Assembly (NCBI GenBank): GCA_018645325.1
Contig: JABGOU010000001.1
Coordinates: 124,001-188,000, forward strand
Length of the DNA: 64,000 bases
DNA from: Desulfobacula sp.
GTDB lineage: Bacteria; Desulfobacterota; Desulfobacteria; Desulfobacterales; Desulfobacteraceae
Reading direction: 5' to 3'
A program made the translations under genes and the position numbers. The notes beneath the pieces are model-generated. The model worked only from the letters and a program-made list of their open reading frames with translations. It was not told the DNA's origin and made no database searches. How positions within the stretch are numbered: position 1 is the first letter of the stretch; every line of letters starts with the position of its first letter. Shown here piece after piece: positions 1 to 9,445 of the stretch.

Positions 1-456
1 AAGGGATATGCCAGAAATCCAATTACATGCAAGTATATTGATGAGGGATATACCCAGACAGATGATATTACAGCCTTTGTCCGGGATCTGGATTATCTGG
101 TTTCCACGCTTCCAGATACGCCTGCCACAAGCGGCCTGCTGAATCGTCTCGTTTTCAGCGCCATGAAACCGGCATCGGTCCTGATCAACGTGGGCAGGGG
201 AAATGTTCTGGATGAGACTGCTCTCGTGGATGCCGTCTGTAATGGGAAGATCGCCGGAGCAGTGCTGGATGTGTTTAAAACAGAACCGTTGCCCATCGAC
301 CACCCTTTCTGGACAACCAAGGGGATTCTCATTACAGCCCATACTGCTGCATTAAGTATTCTTGTAGATATTGCTCCTATTTTCATGGAAAATTTTAAAC
401 GGTTTCAAAAGGGTGTCCCTCTGAAATATTGTGTGGATTTCAATAAAGGGTATTAA
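1..456 (+). CDS. D-2-hydroxyacid dehydrogenase, 3' part (cut by window edge)
   Basis: The reading frame is open from the first base and ends at a TAA at 454-456, so the 5' part lies outside the window. The 151 visible residues carry the end of the NAD-binding domain and the catalytic end of the 2-hydroxyacid dehydrogenase family: NVGRG with the substrate-binding Arg, the Glu in KTEPLP and the acid/base His in TAHTAA. The family reduces 2-oxoacids with NAD(P)H or runs the reverse reaction; the substrate here is unknown. About 81% of the visible residues are identical to the complete gene at 18953-19906, so the two are paralogues. A kinase gene follows 43 bp downstream on the same strand. Confidence 0.9.
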   Translation, partial: KGYARNPITCKYIDEGYTQTDDITAFVRDLDYLVSTLPDTPATSGLLNRLVFSAMKPASVLINVGRGNVLDETALVDAVCNGKIAGAVLDVFKTEPLPIDHPFWTTKGILITAHTAALSILVDIAPIFMENFKRFQKGVPLKYCVDFNKGY

Positions 457-499
457 AGGGGAGAACATTGCCGTAACCGGTGATTAAAAAAGGATTCAT

Positions 500-2824
500 A
501 TGACGTCAAAACCCACTTATGAAGAACTGAAAAAAAGAATTCAGAAATTAGAACAATCTGAGAAAAAGGCAAAGCAGAGCGAGGAACGATATCGATTAGC
601 ATTTCAGACAAGTCCTGATGCGATTAATCTGAATAGGGTTTCTGACGGGATGTATTTAGATTGCAACGAGGGATTTACCAAAATAATGGGATACACCAGA
701 GAAGAGGTTATCGGAAAAACGTCTCTTTCTCTGAATATCTGGGAAAATATAGAAGACAGAAAAAAATTGATCAATAGATTATCAAAGAACGGCCATGTGA
801 ACAATATGGAGGCCCGGTTTGTTGATAAAAAAGGAAAGATCAAAACCGGCCTGATGTCCGCCCACATAATGCAAACCAAAGGAGAGAAAATCATTCTTTC
901 AGTCACCCGGGATATTACCAAAATCAAGAATTCCGAAGAGGCTTTAAGGGCATCCCATGAAAGATTCCTTATGGTATTGAACAGTCTTGATGCCACCATT
1001 TATGTCGCTGATATGAAAACATATGAAATCCTTTTTATGAATAATTATATGATTAATAGCTTTGGCAGGGATATGACAGGAGAAATATGCTGGAAGGTCT
1101 TTAGAGGGGAATCCGGACCATGCCCCCATTGTAAAAATGATGAATTAATTGACGAAAAGGGAAAACCCACAGACGTTTGTGTGTGGCAAGATAAAAATCC
1201 CATCACAGGCAAATGGTACATTAATTATGATCGGGCCATAGAATGGACAGATGGGCGTATGGTTAAGCTTCAAATAGCTACGGATATAACCGAGCGAAAA
1301 CAGATCGAAGAAGATTTAAGAAAAAGTGAAGAACTTTATCGGGAGTACTTTGAAGAAAATATTTCAGGAACTTATATTTCAACCCCTGAAGGACAACTGC
1401 TTGCATGTAATAAGGAATATGTTAAGATTTTCGGGTTAGACAGTATTCAACATGCTAAGGATATACCGGTTACTGAGATTATTATAAATCCTGATAAGAG
1501 AGTAAAATTTTTAAATCGCATTAGAAAAGAAAAACGGGTAACAGGCTATGAACCTATATTAAAGAAAATCGATGGAACACCCATTCATTTGTTCGAAAAT
1601 GCTACAGGCGTGTTTGATGAAAAAGGTAAATTAACCCATATTCGAGGTTCCATATTGGATGTAACCGAGCAGAGAAGACTTGAAATCCAGCTGCAGCAGT
1701 CTCAGAAAATGGAAGCCATTGGAACGCTTGCCGGTGGCATTGCCCATGATTTTAATAACATCCTCTTCCCCATCATGGGTCATAGTGAAATGTTGATGAT
1801 GGACTTACCAGAAGACAGTCCTTCATACATGAGTCTAAATGAAATTTATACGGGGGCCATAAGAGCAAGGGATCTTGTAAAACAAATACTTGCATTTTCA
1901 CGCCAGGAAAATAATGAATTAAAACTGATGCGAATACAGCCTGTTATTGTGGAAGCATTAAAACTTATAAGGGCTTTAATCCCCAAAACAATTGAAATTG
2001 ATCAAGATATTAATGAGAATTGTGGAGTGATCAAATCGGATCCAACCCAAATTCATCAAATTATAATGAATCTTACAACCAATGCCTATCACGCCATGGA
2101 GGACACTGGCGGACAATTAAAAGTAAGCCTTAAACAAGTTAAACTAGGTATGCATAACTTAATAAATCCGGATATGGAACCAGGGATATATGCTTGCCTG
2201 GCCGTAGTTGATTCAGGTGTAGGAATGGATGCGGACTTAACAAAAAAAATCTTTGACCCATTTTTTACCACAAAAGAACAAGGCAAGGGTACTGGGATGG
2301 GGCTTTCTGTGGTACACGGCATAGTGAGAAGCAATGGTGGCGCTATACAAATTTACAGCAGACCGGGTGAAGGGAGCCAATTTTATGTCTATCTGCCGGT
2401 TATAAAAAGTGCTTTTGAAAAACAAATTATCCAGAATGAAAATAATGTTCAACCCGGTACAGGAAAAATCCTTCTTGTGGATGATGAAAAAGCAATCATA
2501 TCAATGGAAAAACGCATGTTAGAACGTCTGGGATACCAGGTTGCCTCGCATACCAGCAGCCTTGAAGCCCTTGAAATTTTTCGTGAAAACCCGGACAAAT
2601 TTGACCTGGTTATTACGGATATGGCAATGCCAAATATGTCTGGAGATCAATTATCTGTTGAAATGACTAAAATCCGTCCTGACATTCCAGTGCTGCTTTG
2701 CACGGGATACAGCGAAACTATGTCTGAAGAAAAGGCTGTATCTATAGGCATTAAGGGGTTTTTATTAAAACCGATCCGGATGAAAGATCTTGCCCAAAAG
2801 GTAAGTGAAATTCTGAAATTATAA
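500..2824 (+). CDS. PAS-PAS-PAS hybrid histidine kinase with C-terminal receiver
   Basis: 774 residues with no clear membrane segment, so probably cytoplasmic. A short N-terminal coiled coil (about 1-28) is followed by three PAS domains (about 28-140, 150-275, 285-400). The second has the Cys pattern seen in some PAS domains (ICWK... then PCPHC). Then come HisKA with the H-box GGIAHDFNNIL (about 415-480), HATPase_c (about 520-640, with DSGVGMD and GKGTGMGLSVVHG), and a receiver (about 660-774) with phospho-acceptor Asp in VITDMAMPN and Lys in LLKP. It should autophosphorylate and pass phosphate to its own receiver; the output partner is not obvious. The same H-box and receiver type recur in kinases at 24816-28728, 31698 and 38534, suggesting paralogue expansion. 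ATG 500 follows AAAAAGGATTC. Confidence 0.93.
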   Translation: MTSKPTYEELKKRIQKLEQSEKKAKQSEERYRLAFQTSPDAINLNRVSDGMYLDCNEGFTKIMGYTREEVIGKTSLSLNIWENIEDRKKLINRLSKNGHVNNMEARFVDKKGKIKTGLMSAHIMQTKGEKIILSVTRDITKIKNSEEALRASHERFLMVLNSLDATIYVADMKTYEILFMNNYMINSFGRDMTGEICWKVFRGESGPCPHCKNDELIDEKGKPTDVCVWQDKNPITGKWYINYDRAIEWTDGRMVKLQIATDITERKQIEEDLRKSEELYREYFEENISGTYISTPEGQLLACNKEYVKIFGLDSIQHAKDIPVTEIIINPDKRVKFLNRIRKEKRVTGYEPILKKIDGTPIHLFENATGVFDEKGKLTHIRGSILDVTEQRRLEIQLQQSQKMEAIGTLAGGIAHDFNNILFPIMGHSEMLMMDLPEDSPSYMSLNEIYTGAIRARDLVKQILAFSRQENNELKLMRIQPVIVEALKLIRALIPKTIEIDQDINENCGVIKSDPTQIHQIIMNLTTNAYHAMEDTGGQLKVSLKQVKLGMHNLINPDMEPGIYACLAVVDSGVGMDADLTKKIFDPFFTTKEQGKGTGMGLSVVHGIVRSNGGAIQIYSRPGEGSQFYVYLPVIKSAFEKQIIQNENNVQPGTGKILLVDDEKAIISMEKRMLERLGYQVASHTSSLEALEIFRENPDKFDLVITDMAMPNMSGDQLSVEMTKIRPDIPVLLCTGYSETMSEEKAVSIGIKGFLLKPIRMKDLAQKVSEILKL

Positions 2825-2902
2825 ACAGTTAAGAAATAATTATGAATTCCAATAATAAAATAAAATTATTACCGGCAAAATATTATATAAGAATTATTGA
2901 AT

Positions 2903-3421
2903 ATGTCAGCCACAAAAACTATTGAGCTTGTAAATTTAGTATACGATTATTTGTCAGCTATGGATGATGAATGTCTTGAACCCTTTCTGGCGGCCTGGCC
3001 TTCTAAACCTTTTAAAACTCGAATTGTTTGCCCCAAAAAATTTCCTGTTGTTTCATATTTGCAAGATCTTGTTGTAGAATCATATGCAGAAACTAAAAAA
3101 ATTATCAAAATGCTTGAAATTTCGGCAAAACATCTTTGTTGGGGCCAGACATATTCTGCAGAAGATTTTGGTACCGACTTTTTAGAAAAATATGGCTGGG
3201 TAGAATTAATAGGTCTGCGCGGGCAGATTAAAAGCAAAGATATCGCTTGCGGATTCCTATTACTTGGACCAGGCATAGAATACCCAAAACACAGTCATGA
3301 GGCTGTGGAGGTTTATGTGCCATTGACCTCCCAGACTTTATGGGTGCAAGGTGATGATGATTGGATATCAAGGCCAACCAGCGTTCCGATATATCACAGA
3401 TCTTTGTTGAGTCATGGATAA
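2903..3421 (+). pseudogene. cupin protein resembling DMSP lyases, C-terminus lost
   Basis: The frame encodes about 172 residues from ATG 2903 (a TTG lies two codons upstream). The C-terminal part has a cupin metal-site pattern, YPKHSHEAVEVY, matching the H-x-H-x3-E-x-Y motif of the DddL/DddQ/DddW-type dimethylsulfoniopropionate lyase superfamily, followed by a Trp-rich strand and IYH, where the second cupin motif begins. The protein stops just after SHG, where family members continue with the rest of the second motif. At that point a transposase-like frame starts (3414). The truncation looks like an IS insertion or deletion scar. The N-terminal helical half is intact. Family assignment rests on motif only; another small cupin enzyme is possible. 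It is probably non-functional because the barrel is incomplete. Confidence 0.6.
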
Positions 3422-3849
3422 GGCCCTTGATCTGGTGGAAGGGACCTTTAAAAAAATATCTGTTCGAGGGGATACTGACTTCAGTCTCAGCGCAAATTTT
3501 GACAAATGGGATCAACGCCGTTCTTTCATCTTTGGCATGGATGCCAGGGCAAATTTGAAAAAACTGGCCGATGGTATCCCGGAATCCGACTGGCAGATTC
3601 TTGAAAAACAACCCCGCAATATTAAAACCAGAACCCGCAAACGCCCTGAAAATGTCAAAGCCCAAGTGGTGATTAAAAGGCAGTTTAAAAAAACTACAGA
3701 CCGAATGTGAGCATATATCCGAGTTTGAATATAAGCCGGTCAAGTGCCAGAAACCTTACAGGATGATCGTCCTGCGCAAAACAATAAATGAGTTCAAGGG
3801 AGAACGCCTGCTGTTTGATCTTGAGATCCGGCAGGGCCATAAAATATAG
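3414..3849 (+). pseudogene. IS1380-type transposase remnant (frameshifted)
   Basis: From 3414 the frame reads DLVEG... then RGDTDFSL, ...NFDKWDQR, FIFGMDA, typical of IS1380-family DDE transposases around the second catalytic Asp. At about 3708 the frame stops and similarity continues one frame over with EFEYKPVKCQKPYRMIVLRK and FKGERLLFD, ending at 3849. So it is an internal fragment with at least one frameshift, missing both N- and C-terminal parts and any recognisable inverted repeats. It abuts the broken end of the cupin gene upstream. The 298 bp downstream (3850-4147) hold no gene I can support and then meet the broken end of an aldehyde dehydrogenase gene on the other strand. The whole block looks like a deletion scar left by the element. 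Confidence 0.72.
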
Positions 3850-4147
3850 AATCATTGGTTACAACGGCCGGTTAAAAAGCATTCTCAACCATGTTGATTT
3901 TATAAAGACCTTCAGGTTTACATGACCCCTGCAATCCGGACAGTTATAGCAAGTGGGTTGCAATGGCGAGTCCAAACCCTGTAACCGATGAAAGGAAAAT
4001 GAAAAACAAGGACACAACAAAATTGGCAAAAACAAAAAATCCAGTGGATTCGTGTGTCCTAAGGATGGCATTTGTGGCTGATAATAATAGTTCAGCAGGG
4101 CAATTGCTCATTAGTAATTTTTTGCTGCGAACGCGCTTATTTTGGCT

Positions 4148-4342
4148 TTAAACGAAACAGGGAGGAGGAGTCCTTCGCCATTCAGGAAACGATTTTTTGA
4201 CTACCTTTACGGCAAGGTCAAGATCTGTTGCTGTTGAATAAGGGACCTTGGTAATTTTTTCACCAGATGCAGGACAAAATATTGTTCCCCGGGCCTGGGT
4301 CCATTCAACGTGAATATAGCTTTGAAGGTAAGAGTAAGGCAT
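4148..4342 (-). pseudogene. methylmalonate-semialdehyde-dehydrogenase-like, N-terminal fragment
   Basis: 64 codons on the minus strand from ATG 4342, preceded by a good ribosome site (GAAGGAG, about 8 bp upstream). The residues SYIHVEW, PASGEKITKVPYSTATDLD and FPEWRRTPPP match the extreme N-terminus of MmsA/IolA-type (methyl)malonate-semialdehyde dehydrogenases, which are about 480-500 residues long. After TPPP the frame ends (CFV, stop), so all NAD-binding and catalytic residues are missing. It is the last gene of the minus-strand polyamine operon, 55 bp after agmatine deiminase. In the intact ancestor it could have oxidised an amino-aldehyde or semialdehyde product. Truncation is towards the IS1380-type remnant. 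Confidence 0.65.
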
Positions 4343-4397
4343 ATTGAATAACTCCTTCAATATATTAAAATTCGCATTTGCACATTTTTGATTTTCA

Positions 4398-5489
4398 TTA
4401 CGCAGGTTGTTGCTGTGTGATACAATGGATATTACCGCCTCCAAGAAGAATTTCTCTTGCAGGTATCCCAATAATTTTTCTTTCAGAAAAAATCGACTGT
4501 ATTTTTGTGATTGCCCTGTCGTCGTTGGGATCATCGAAAACAGGCATGACAATGCCATTGTTTGCCATGTAAAAGTTGACATAGTATCCGGCCAGCCGGT
4601 TTCCTTCATCACGGGGCACTGCATTACCGTGGTTCTCTATCCCTGTGCTCTCTTCTCTATTTATAAATAGAGGGCCGGGCTGATGAATTTTGTGCACGAT
4701 CAGTTTTCTGCCCCTGGCATCCCTGGCAGATGACAGCCGGTCAAAGGCATCACAGGAAATCTCATATTGGGGATCGGAAGTGTCGTCTGTCCAGTGAAGC
4801 AGAAGTTCTCCGGGTTTGATGAAACAGCATAGATTGTCAACATGACCGTCTGTTTCATCCATGTAAACGCCTTTTCTAAGCCAGATGATTGTTTTTACAT
4901 TGAGATAGTCTTTTAAGCGGGTTTCAATCTGGTCCTTTGAAAGGTCAGGGTTTCGGTTGGGGTTTAAGAGGCGTTCCTCAGTGGTTATCAATGTCCCCTG
5001 TCCATCGGTATGGATGGAACCGCCTTCAAGTATGAACGGTGCTTTGTAGCCGGAAATACCCTGGTTTTCCATTATATGGGCGGCGATTTTTTCATCCTTG
5101 TTCCAGGGAAAATAAAGACCACCGTTAAGTCATCCCCAGGCATTAAAACCCCAGTCAATACCACGGACGTCCCCCTGGTTATTTGTGACAAAACTGGGTC
5201 CTGTATCCCTCATCCAAGCATCATCGGATTCCATTTCAATAATCGAGACTGAAGAGGGCAGCAGGCTTGCGGCTTCGGTAAGCTGCGCTTCGGATACACA
5301 CATGGTTACAGGCTCAAACCTTGATATGGCTTTTGCCACATTGGCAAAGGCCTTTTGTGCCGGTCCCGCATCAAGACGCCAATTGTCTTTTCGTTCCGGC
5401 CAGAGCATCCAGCATTGAGCATGGGGTTCAAACTCTGCCGGCATTCTAAATCCATCCTGCCGGGGAGTGGTATGAAAAAAGTTGACCAT
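4398..5489 (-). pseudogene. aguA: agmatine deiminase with one in-frame TGA
   Basis: Agmatine deiminase converts agmatine to N-carbamoylputrescine and ammonia. Both halves are in the same frame: residues 1-119 end at TGA (5130-5132) after FNAWG, and the frame continues [14 protein letters not shown] without a shift. Family members have a second Gly here ([11 protein letters not shown]), so a single GGA-to-TGA change explains the stop. Everything else needed is present: [18 protein letters not shown] with the catalytic His, and [13 protein letters not shown] with the nucleophilic Cys near the natural C-terminus. Total length, 363 positions, is normal. Start is taken at ATG 5489 ([14 protein letters not shown]...), the usual family N-terminus, rather than the ATG at 5561. 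Last intact-length gene of the Pot operon. It is a recent nonsense pseudogene unless the stop is read through or is a sequence error. Confidence 0.85.
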
Positions 5490-5578
5490 AAAAAATCTTT
5501 TTCTTGATGTTTGAAAACCGGCAGGGAGTGCGGGTATTTGAACTTCCTGCCGGTATGCCATAAATCAGGTTGATTGAG

Positions 5579-6628
5579 TTATTGAGATTTTGTCCGTGTC
5601 CACGCCTGATCAATGATTTTATTGTCTTTTCCTAAATCTTTTACAAAATGAAGGGTTTTCATTATTTCAGGTGTTGGCCAGATTCCCGGATTTTCTAAAT
5701 CTTCTTTGGTAATATAAGGGATAGCCGCATCGTTAGGTGTTGCATACTGATTATAATTGGATAGAGATGCACCGACTTCCGGGTCCATTATCCAGTTGAT
5801 CCATTTATGGGCCGCATCTGCATTGGGTGCTTTTGCGGGAATGCACATGGAATCGATCCAGATTTCACTGCCTTCTTTGGGAACGATAAATCCGTATTTT
5901 TCCGGTTCCTTGGAAACGGTCTGAATGGCATCACCATTATAGACGATGGCAGCTGCTGCAACACCGGAAATGACATCATTCTTACCCCCAACGCCCCCCT
6001 TGAAACCAAGACAGTTTTTACGTTTTTTTGTTTCGATTAAAAGGTCAGAGGCCGCTTTGAGTTCCTGCGGATTAGCAGAATTAAAGTCATATCCAAGGTA
6101 AACAAGAGCAATACCCAGCATTTCTCTTACCGAGTCAATAAGATAAAAGGCCCCTATGTTTTTCTTGGGGTCAAATAAAATTGACCAGGACTGCACATCA
6201 CTTTCTTTGACTTTGGTTTTATCATACATCAAGCCGACGGTTCCCCACTGCCATCCCACGGTATATTCATTTCCCGGATCAAAGGAAGCGGTTTTAAATT
6301 TATGTCCCAGATTTTTCAGGTTTGGAATTTTGGAATGATCCAGTGGTGTCAATAGTCCCAGATTGATCAGGCTTGGCATGATATAATCGGAAGGAATAAT
6401 CAAATCATACTGTCCCAGGCCGCCCGCCTGGAGTTTGGCCATCATTTCTTCATTGGATTCATACATATCAAGATGTACTTTAATCCCGGTTGCTTTTTCA
6501 AAGTCCATTGGCATGTTTTCTTCATCCATGTACTCGGACCATGTAAAAATTTTAAGATCTCCATTACTCCATGCGGTTCCGGATAAAAGAACCATAAAAG
6601 CTAAAATGCCCAACATCATTTTTTTCAT
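5579..6628 (-). CDS. potD: spermidine/putrescine-binding periplasmic protein
   Basis: 349 residues with a signal peptide (MKKMMLGILAFMVLLSGTAWS) and the start of mature PotD/PotF proteins (LKIFTWSEYMDEENM). Downstream blocks such as YDLIIPSDYIM, GWQWGTVGLMYDK and IWIDSMCIPAKAPN are typical of the polyamine-binding fold. It captures putrescine or spermidine in the periplasm and delivers it to PotBC. The gene lies 52 bp after potC and before aguA, in the same direction, in the less usual order A-B-C-D. Binding specificity (putrescine or spermidine) cannot be read from the motifs alone; the neighbouring agmatine and putrescine genes favour putrescine. Confidence 0.93.
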   Translation of the reverse strand: MKKMMLGILAFMVLLSGTAWSNGDLKIFTWSEYMDEENMPMDFEKATGIKVHLDMYESNEEMMAKLQAGGLGQYDLIIPSDYIMPSLINLGLLTPLDHSKIPNLKNLGHKFKTASFDPGNEYTVGWQWGTVGLMYDKTKVKESDVQSWSILFDPKKNIGAFYLIDSVREMLGIALVYLGYDFNSANPQELKAASDLLIETKKRKNCLGFKGGVGGKNDVISGVAAAAIVYNGDAIQTVSKEPEKYGFIVPKEGSEIWIDSMCIPAKAPNADAAHKWINWIMDPEVGASLSNYNQYATPNDAAIPYITKEDLENPGIWPTPEIMKTLHFVKDLGKDNKIIDQAWTRTKSQ

Positions 6629-6680
6629 TACTCTTTCTCCTTGATTTAAATAAATTAAGATAGACCCTTATTATAGCTGG

Positions 6681-7481
6681 TTATTTAACATTGAATTTGC
6701 GTGTAAATCTCTCCATGCTGATAACCAGAACAATCGTGATTAAAAGAACAATGGTTGAAAGCGCATGGATCTGCGGAGTAACCATTCTTCTTACTGCGGC
6801 AAAAATATACAAAGGCAGTGTAACTGAATCCGGTCCGGCCGTGAAAAAGCTGATGACAAAATCGTCAAGTGAAAGCGTGAAGGCCAGCATGGCCCCGGCA
6901 ACAATACCCGGCGTCAGCAGTGGGAGGGTGACCTTCCATAAAAGATAGGTGGTTCCGGCATAAAGATCCCTGGCCGCTTCTTCCACATCTTTACCGATAC
7001 TCACCAGACGGCTTCTGACCACAAGTGCGACAAAAGCAGTCTGAAAGGTAATATGGGCAATAATCATGTTCAAAAGTCCGGGTTCAAACAGGGTTGACGC
7101 CGAGCGAAGAAATCCAAAGGCAACCACCATGGCCGCTGCAAAGATGATGTCCGGTATAATGACCGGTAAATGCAAAATCATATCAAGAACGGTGTTCATC
7201 TTTTTTGGCCAGGGAAACCGGTCCATACCGATGGCAAGGATGGTCCCGAGAAAAGTGGATACTACAGTGGATACAACCGCGAGTACCAGCGTATTCCATG
7301 CAGCATGGAGAATCAGTTCATTCTGGAAAAGCTTTGTATACCAATCCAGTGTAAACCCTTTCCATATCAAACCGTATTTGGTGTTGTTCACTGAAAAAAA
7401 AGCGACCGCCACAAGCGGTAAATACAAAAATGCCATTGTAGAAATGGCTGCAATATTGACGATAAGAGTTATCTTTTTCAT
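6681..7481 (-). CDS. potC: spermidine/putrescine ABC permease PotC
   Basis: 266 residues with about six membrane segments (the first at 8-28). The cytoplasmic EAA loop typical of ABC permeases is visible as EEAARDLYAGTTYLLWKV, followed by TLPLLTPGIVAGAML. It forms the inner-membrane channel with PotB and couples to PotA. Its start overlaps the potB stop by 4 bp (ATGA), so the two are translationally coupled. Length matches PotC (about 260). Confidence 0.94.
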   Translation of the reverse strand: MKKITLIVNIAAISTMAFLYLPLVAVAFFSVNNTKYGLIWKGFTLDWYTKLFQNELILHAAWNTLVLAVVSTVVSTFLGTILAIGMDRFPWPKKMNTVLDMILHLPVIIPDIIFAAAMVVAFGFLRSASTLFEPGLLNMIIAHITFQTAFVALVVRSRLVSIGKDVEEAARDLYAGTTYLLWKVTLPLLTPGIVAGAMLAFTLSLDDFVISFFTAGPDSVTLPLYIFAAVRRMVTPQIHALSTIVLLITIVLVISMERFTRKFNVK

Positions 7482-8383
7482 ATCAGGTCAACCCCTTTGC
7501 TTTTTCTTTTATAGAGATAAAGGCTGAACATGGTCAAAACCATAAGTCCCATACTGATTGCAGCTCCAAATGCCCAGTCTCGGCTCGTACCGAACTGCTG
7601 CTGGATAAGATTCCCGACCAGCATATACTTAGCGCCACCAAGAAGATCCGGTACCACAAACATGCCCATGGCAGGAACAAAGGTGAGAATGACGCCAACT
7701 GACAACCCCGGTAAGGTCTGGGGCAGGATGGCGTGCATAAATATTCTTACATTGGAGGAATATAGATCCTGGGCAGCTTCTACCAGGGTCCAGTCCAGTC
7801 GCTCCACACTGGAAAAGAGCGGCAGGGCCACAAAGGGAAGAAACATGGAAATCATACCCAGATAAACGGCAAATGCGCTTGGGTAAAGCGGCATTCCAGG
7901 TGAAATCAGCTTAAAAAAGGCGGCAATTCTGGCAAAGGGCATTTCCGGTGCCAGGATAAGAAACCAGGCATATGTCCGGATAACCATGTTTGTCCAGAAT
8001 GGAATAATGACGATGGTCAGCCACAGATACCGTGTACGTTCCGGTTTTCCGGCAATAAAAAAGCAAAGGGGGTAGGATAAAAGCACAGACAGGGCTGTGG
8101 TGACAATTGCTACGATAACCGAACGCAGGAGAATTAGCAGGTAATCCGGCGTCCATCCGAATATACCGTATCCCAAAAGTCGCTTGTAATTTTCAAAACT
8201 GAATTCCCACACCAGCTCTCCATAGGATCCTCTTGTGGCAAAGCTGACGACAATAAGAATAAGTCCGGGCAGCACCAGAAAAATAATCAGCCACAACATA
8301 CCCGGGGTCAAAAACAAAAACCCCCTTTTAATAAGACTTTTCTGGCTTAAGAGCTCGCCATACCAGATCATCAGTTTATTCAT
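7478..8383 (-). CDS. potB: spermidine/putrescine ABC permease PotB
   Basis: 301 residues with about six membrane segments and the permease coupling loop VEAAQDLYSSNVRIFMHA followed by ILPQTLPGLSVG. Partner of PotC in the polyamine importer. Its start overlaps the end of potA by 8 bp and its end overlaps potC by 4 bp, so potA-potB-potC are one translationally linked unit. Slightly longer than E. coli PotB because of a short N-terminal extension before the first helix. Confidence 0.94.
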   Translation of the reverse strand: MNKLMIWYGELLSQKSLIKRGFLFLTPGMLWLIIFLVLPGLILIVVSFATRGSYGELVWEFSFENYKRLLGYGIFGWTPDYLLILLRSVIVAIVTTALSVLLSYPLCFFIAGKPERTRYLWLTIVIIPFWTNMVIRTYAWFLILAPEMPFARIAAFFKLISPGMPLYPSAFAVYLGMISMFLPFVALPLFSSVERLDWTLVEAAQDLYSSNVRIFMHAILPQTLPGLSVGVILTFVPAMGMFVVPDLLGGAKYMLVGNLIQQQFGTSRDWAFGAAISMGLMVLTMFSLYLYKRKSKGVDLI

Positions 8384-9413
8384 GGAGCACCGCCATTTCC
8401 TTGGCTCCTAGTTCTAGCCAGACCTCATCTCCAATTTTAATTTTTTTATATGAACTGGTTCGAACTCTTAAAGGTCCCGGATCCAGCCAGATATCAAAGT
8501 TAGTTCCACGGTAGATAATTTCTTTAACTGTGGCCTTAATCGCGTTGATTTCAGGTTTGATATCAGACATTTTTATCCACTCCGGTCGTATGGCAACGTC
8601 CCCTTTGTCCCAGGATGGTGTATCTTCAATTTCGAATACACCAAGATCCGTATGCAGCCTTCCGTCATGATATGTGCCGCTGATCAGGTTGGCTGCACCT
8701 AAAAATTCAGCAACAAACTTATTTTTCGGGTAATCATAGACTTGTTCAGGGGTTCCGAACTGTACAATTTCCCCATCCTTCATCACTGCGATTCTGTCTG
8801 AAACCACCAGGGCTTCATCCTGGTCATGGGTCACAAGGATAAATGTCTGGCCCAATCGTTGTTGAAGTCTGCGAAGTTCAACCTGAACCTGGGCTCTTAA
8901 CTTGGCATCCAGGGCAGACATGGGTTCATCCAGCAACAATACTTTGGGTTCATTGACCAGGGCACGAGCCAGTGCCACACGCTGGTTCTGGCCTCCGGAA
9001 AGCTGATGGGGGAACCGCTTTTGCATCGAGTCGATTTCCAGCATCTCCAGAGCTTTGTTGACCCGCTTATTCACTTCTGAATCAGCAATCTTTCTGGATC
9101 GCAATCCAAATGCAATATTTTCAAAAATAGTGAGGTGGGGAAAGAGTGCATAGCTCTGAAAAACAGTATTGATCTGCCGTTTTATGGCAGGCTGTATGGT
9201 AATGTCCTCATCATCAAGAACAACCAGGCCCGAGTCTTGAAGCTCCAGGCCTGCTATTATTCGAAGCAGGGTTGTTTTTCCACAACCCGAAGGTCCAAGC
9301 AGTGTAAAAAATTCACCGGATTTTATATCAAGTGATACATTGTCCACTGCTTTGACATTGCCATATGACTTGTTAATCTCTTTGAGGTTTAGTCCCTTCA
9401 TTTCTGTTGTCAT
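8376..9413 (-). CDS. potA: spermidine/putrescine ABC ATPase PotA
   Basis: 345 residues. Walker A is GPSGCGKTT (about residues 38-46), the Q-loop is VFQSYALFPH, the signature is LSGGQNQRVALARAL, Walker B is VLLLDEPMSALD and the switch His is in LVTHDQDEAL. A C-terminal TOBE-like region (about 270-345) is typical of PotA/MalK-type importers. It powers PotBC at the membrane. The start (ATG 9413) follows AAAAGGGG. It lies 32 bp after the saccharopine-dehydrogenase-like gene in the same operon. A related ATPase of another importer is at 50721. Confidence 0.95.
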   Translation of the reverse strand: MTTEMKGLNLKEINKSYGNVKAVDNVSLDIKSGEFFTLLGPSGCGKTTLLRIIAGLELQDSGLVVLDDEDITIQPAIKRQINTVFQSYALFPHLTIFENIAFGLRSRKIADSEVNKRVNKALEMLEIDSMQKRFPHQLSGGQNQRVALARALVNEPKVLLLDEPMSALDAKLRAQVQVELRRLQQRLGQTFILVTHDQDEALVVSDRIAVMKDGEIVQFGTPEQVYDYPKNKFVAEFLGAANLISGTYHDGRLHTDLGVFEIEDTPSWDKGDVAIRPEWIKMSDIKPEINAIKATVKEIIYRGTNFDIWLDPGPLRVRTSSYKKIKIGDEVWLELGAKEMAVLHE

Positions 9414-9445
9414 TTCCCCTTTTGCAAAACAATTATTAATATGAT

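Noticed and set aside
3859-4151. Frames inside the IS1380 scar on both strands
   Set aside because: No family match and no ribosome site; probably remnant DNA.
5130-5132. TGA in agmatine deiminase as a selenocysteine codon
   Set aside because: The family has Gly at this position, not Cys, and the true catalytic Cys is intact further on. A point nonsense change is simpler.
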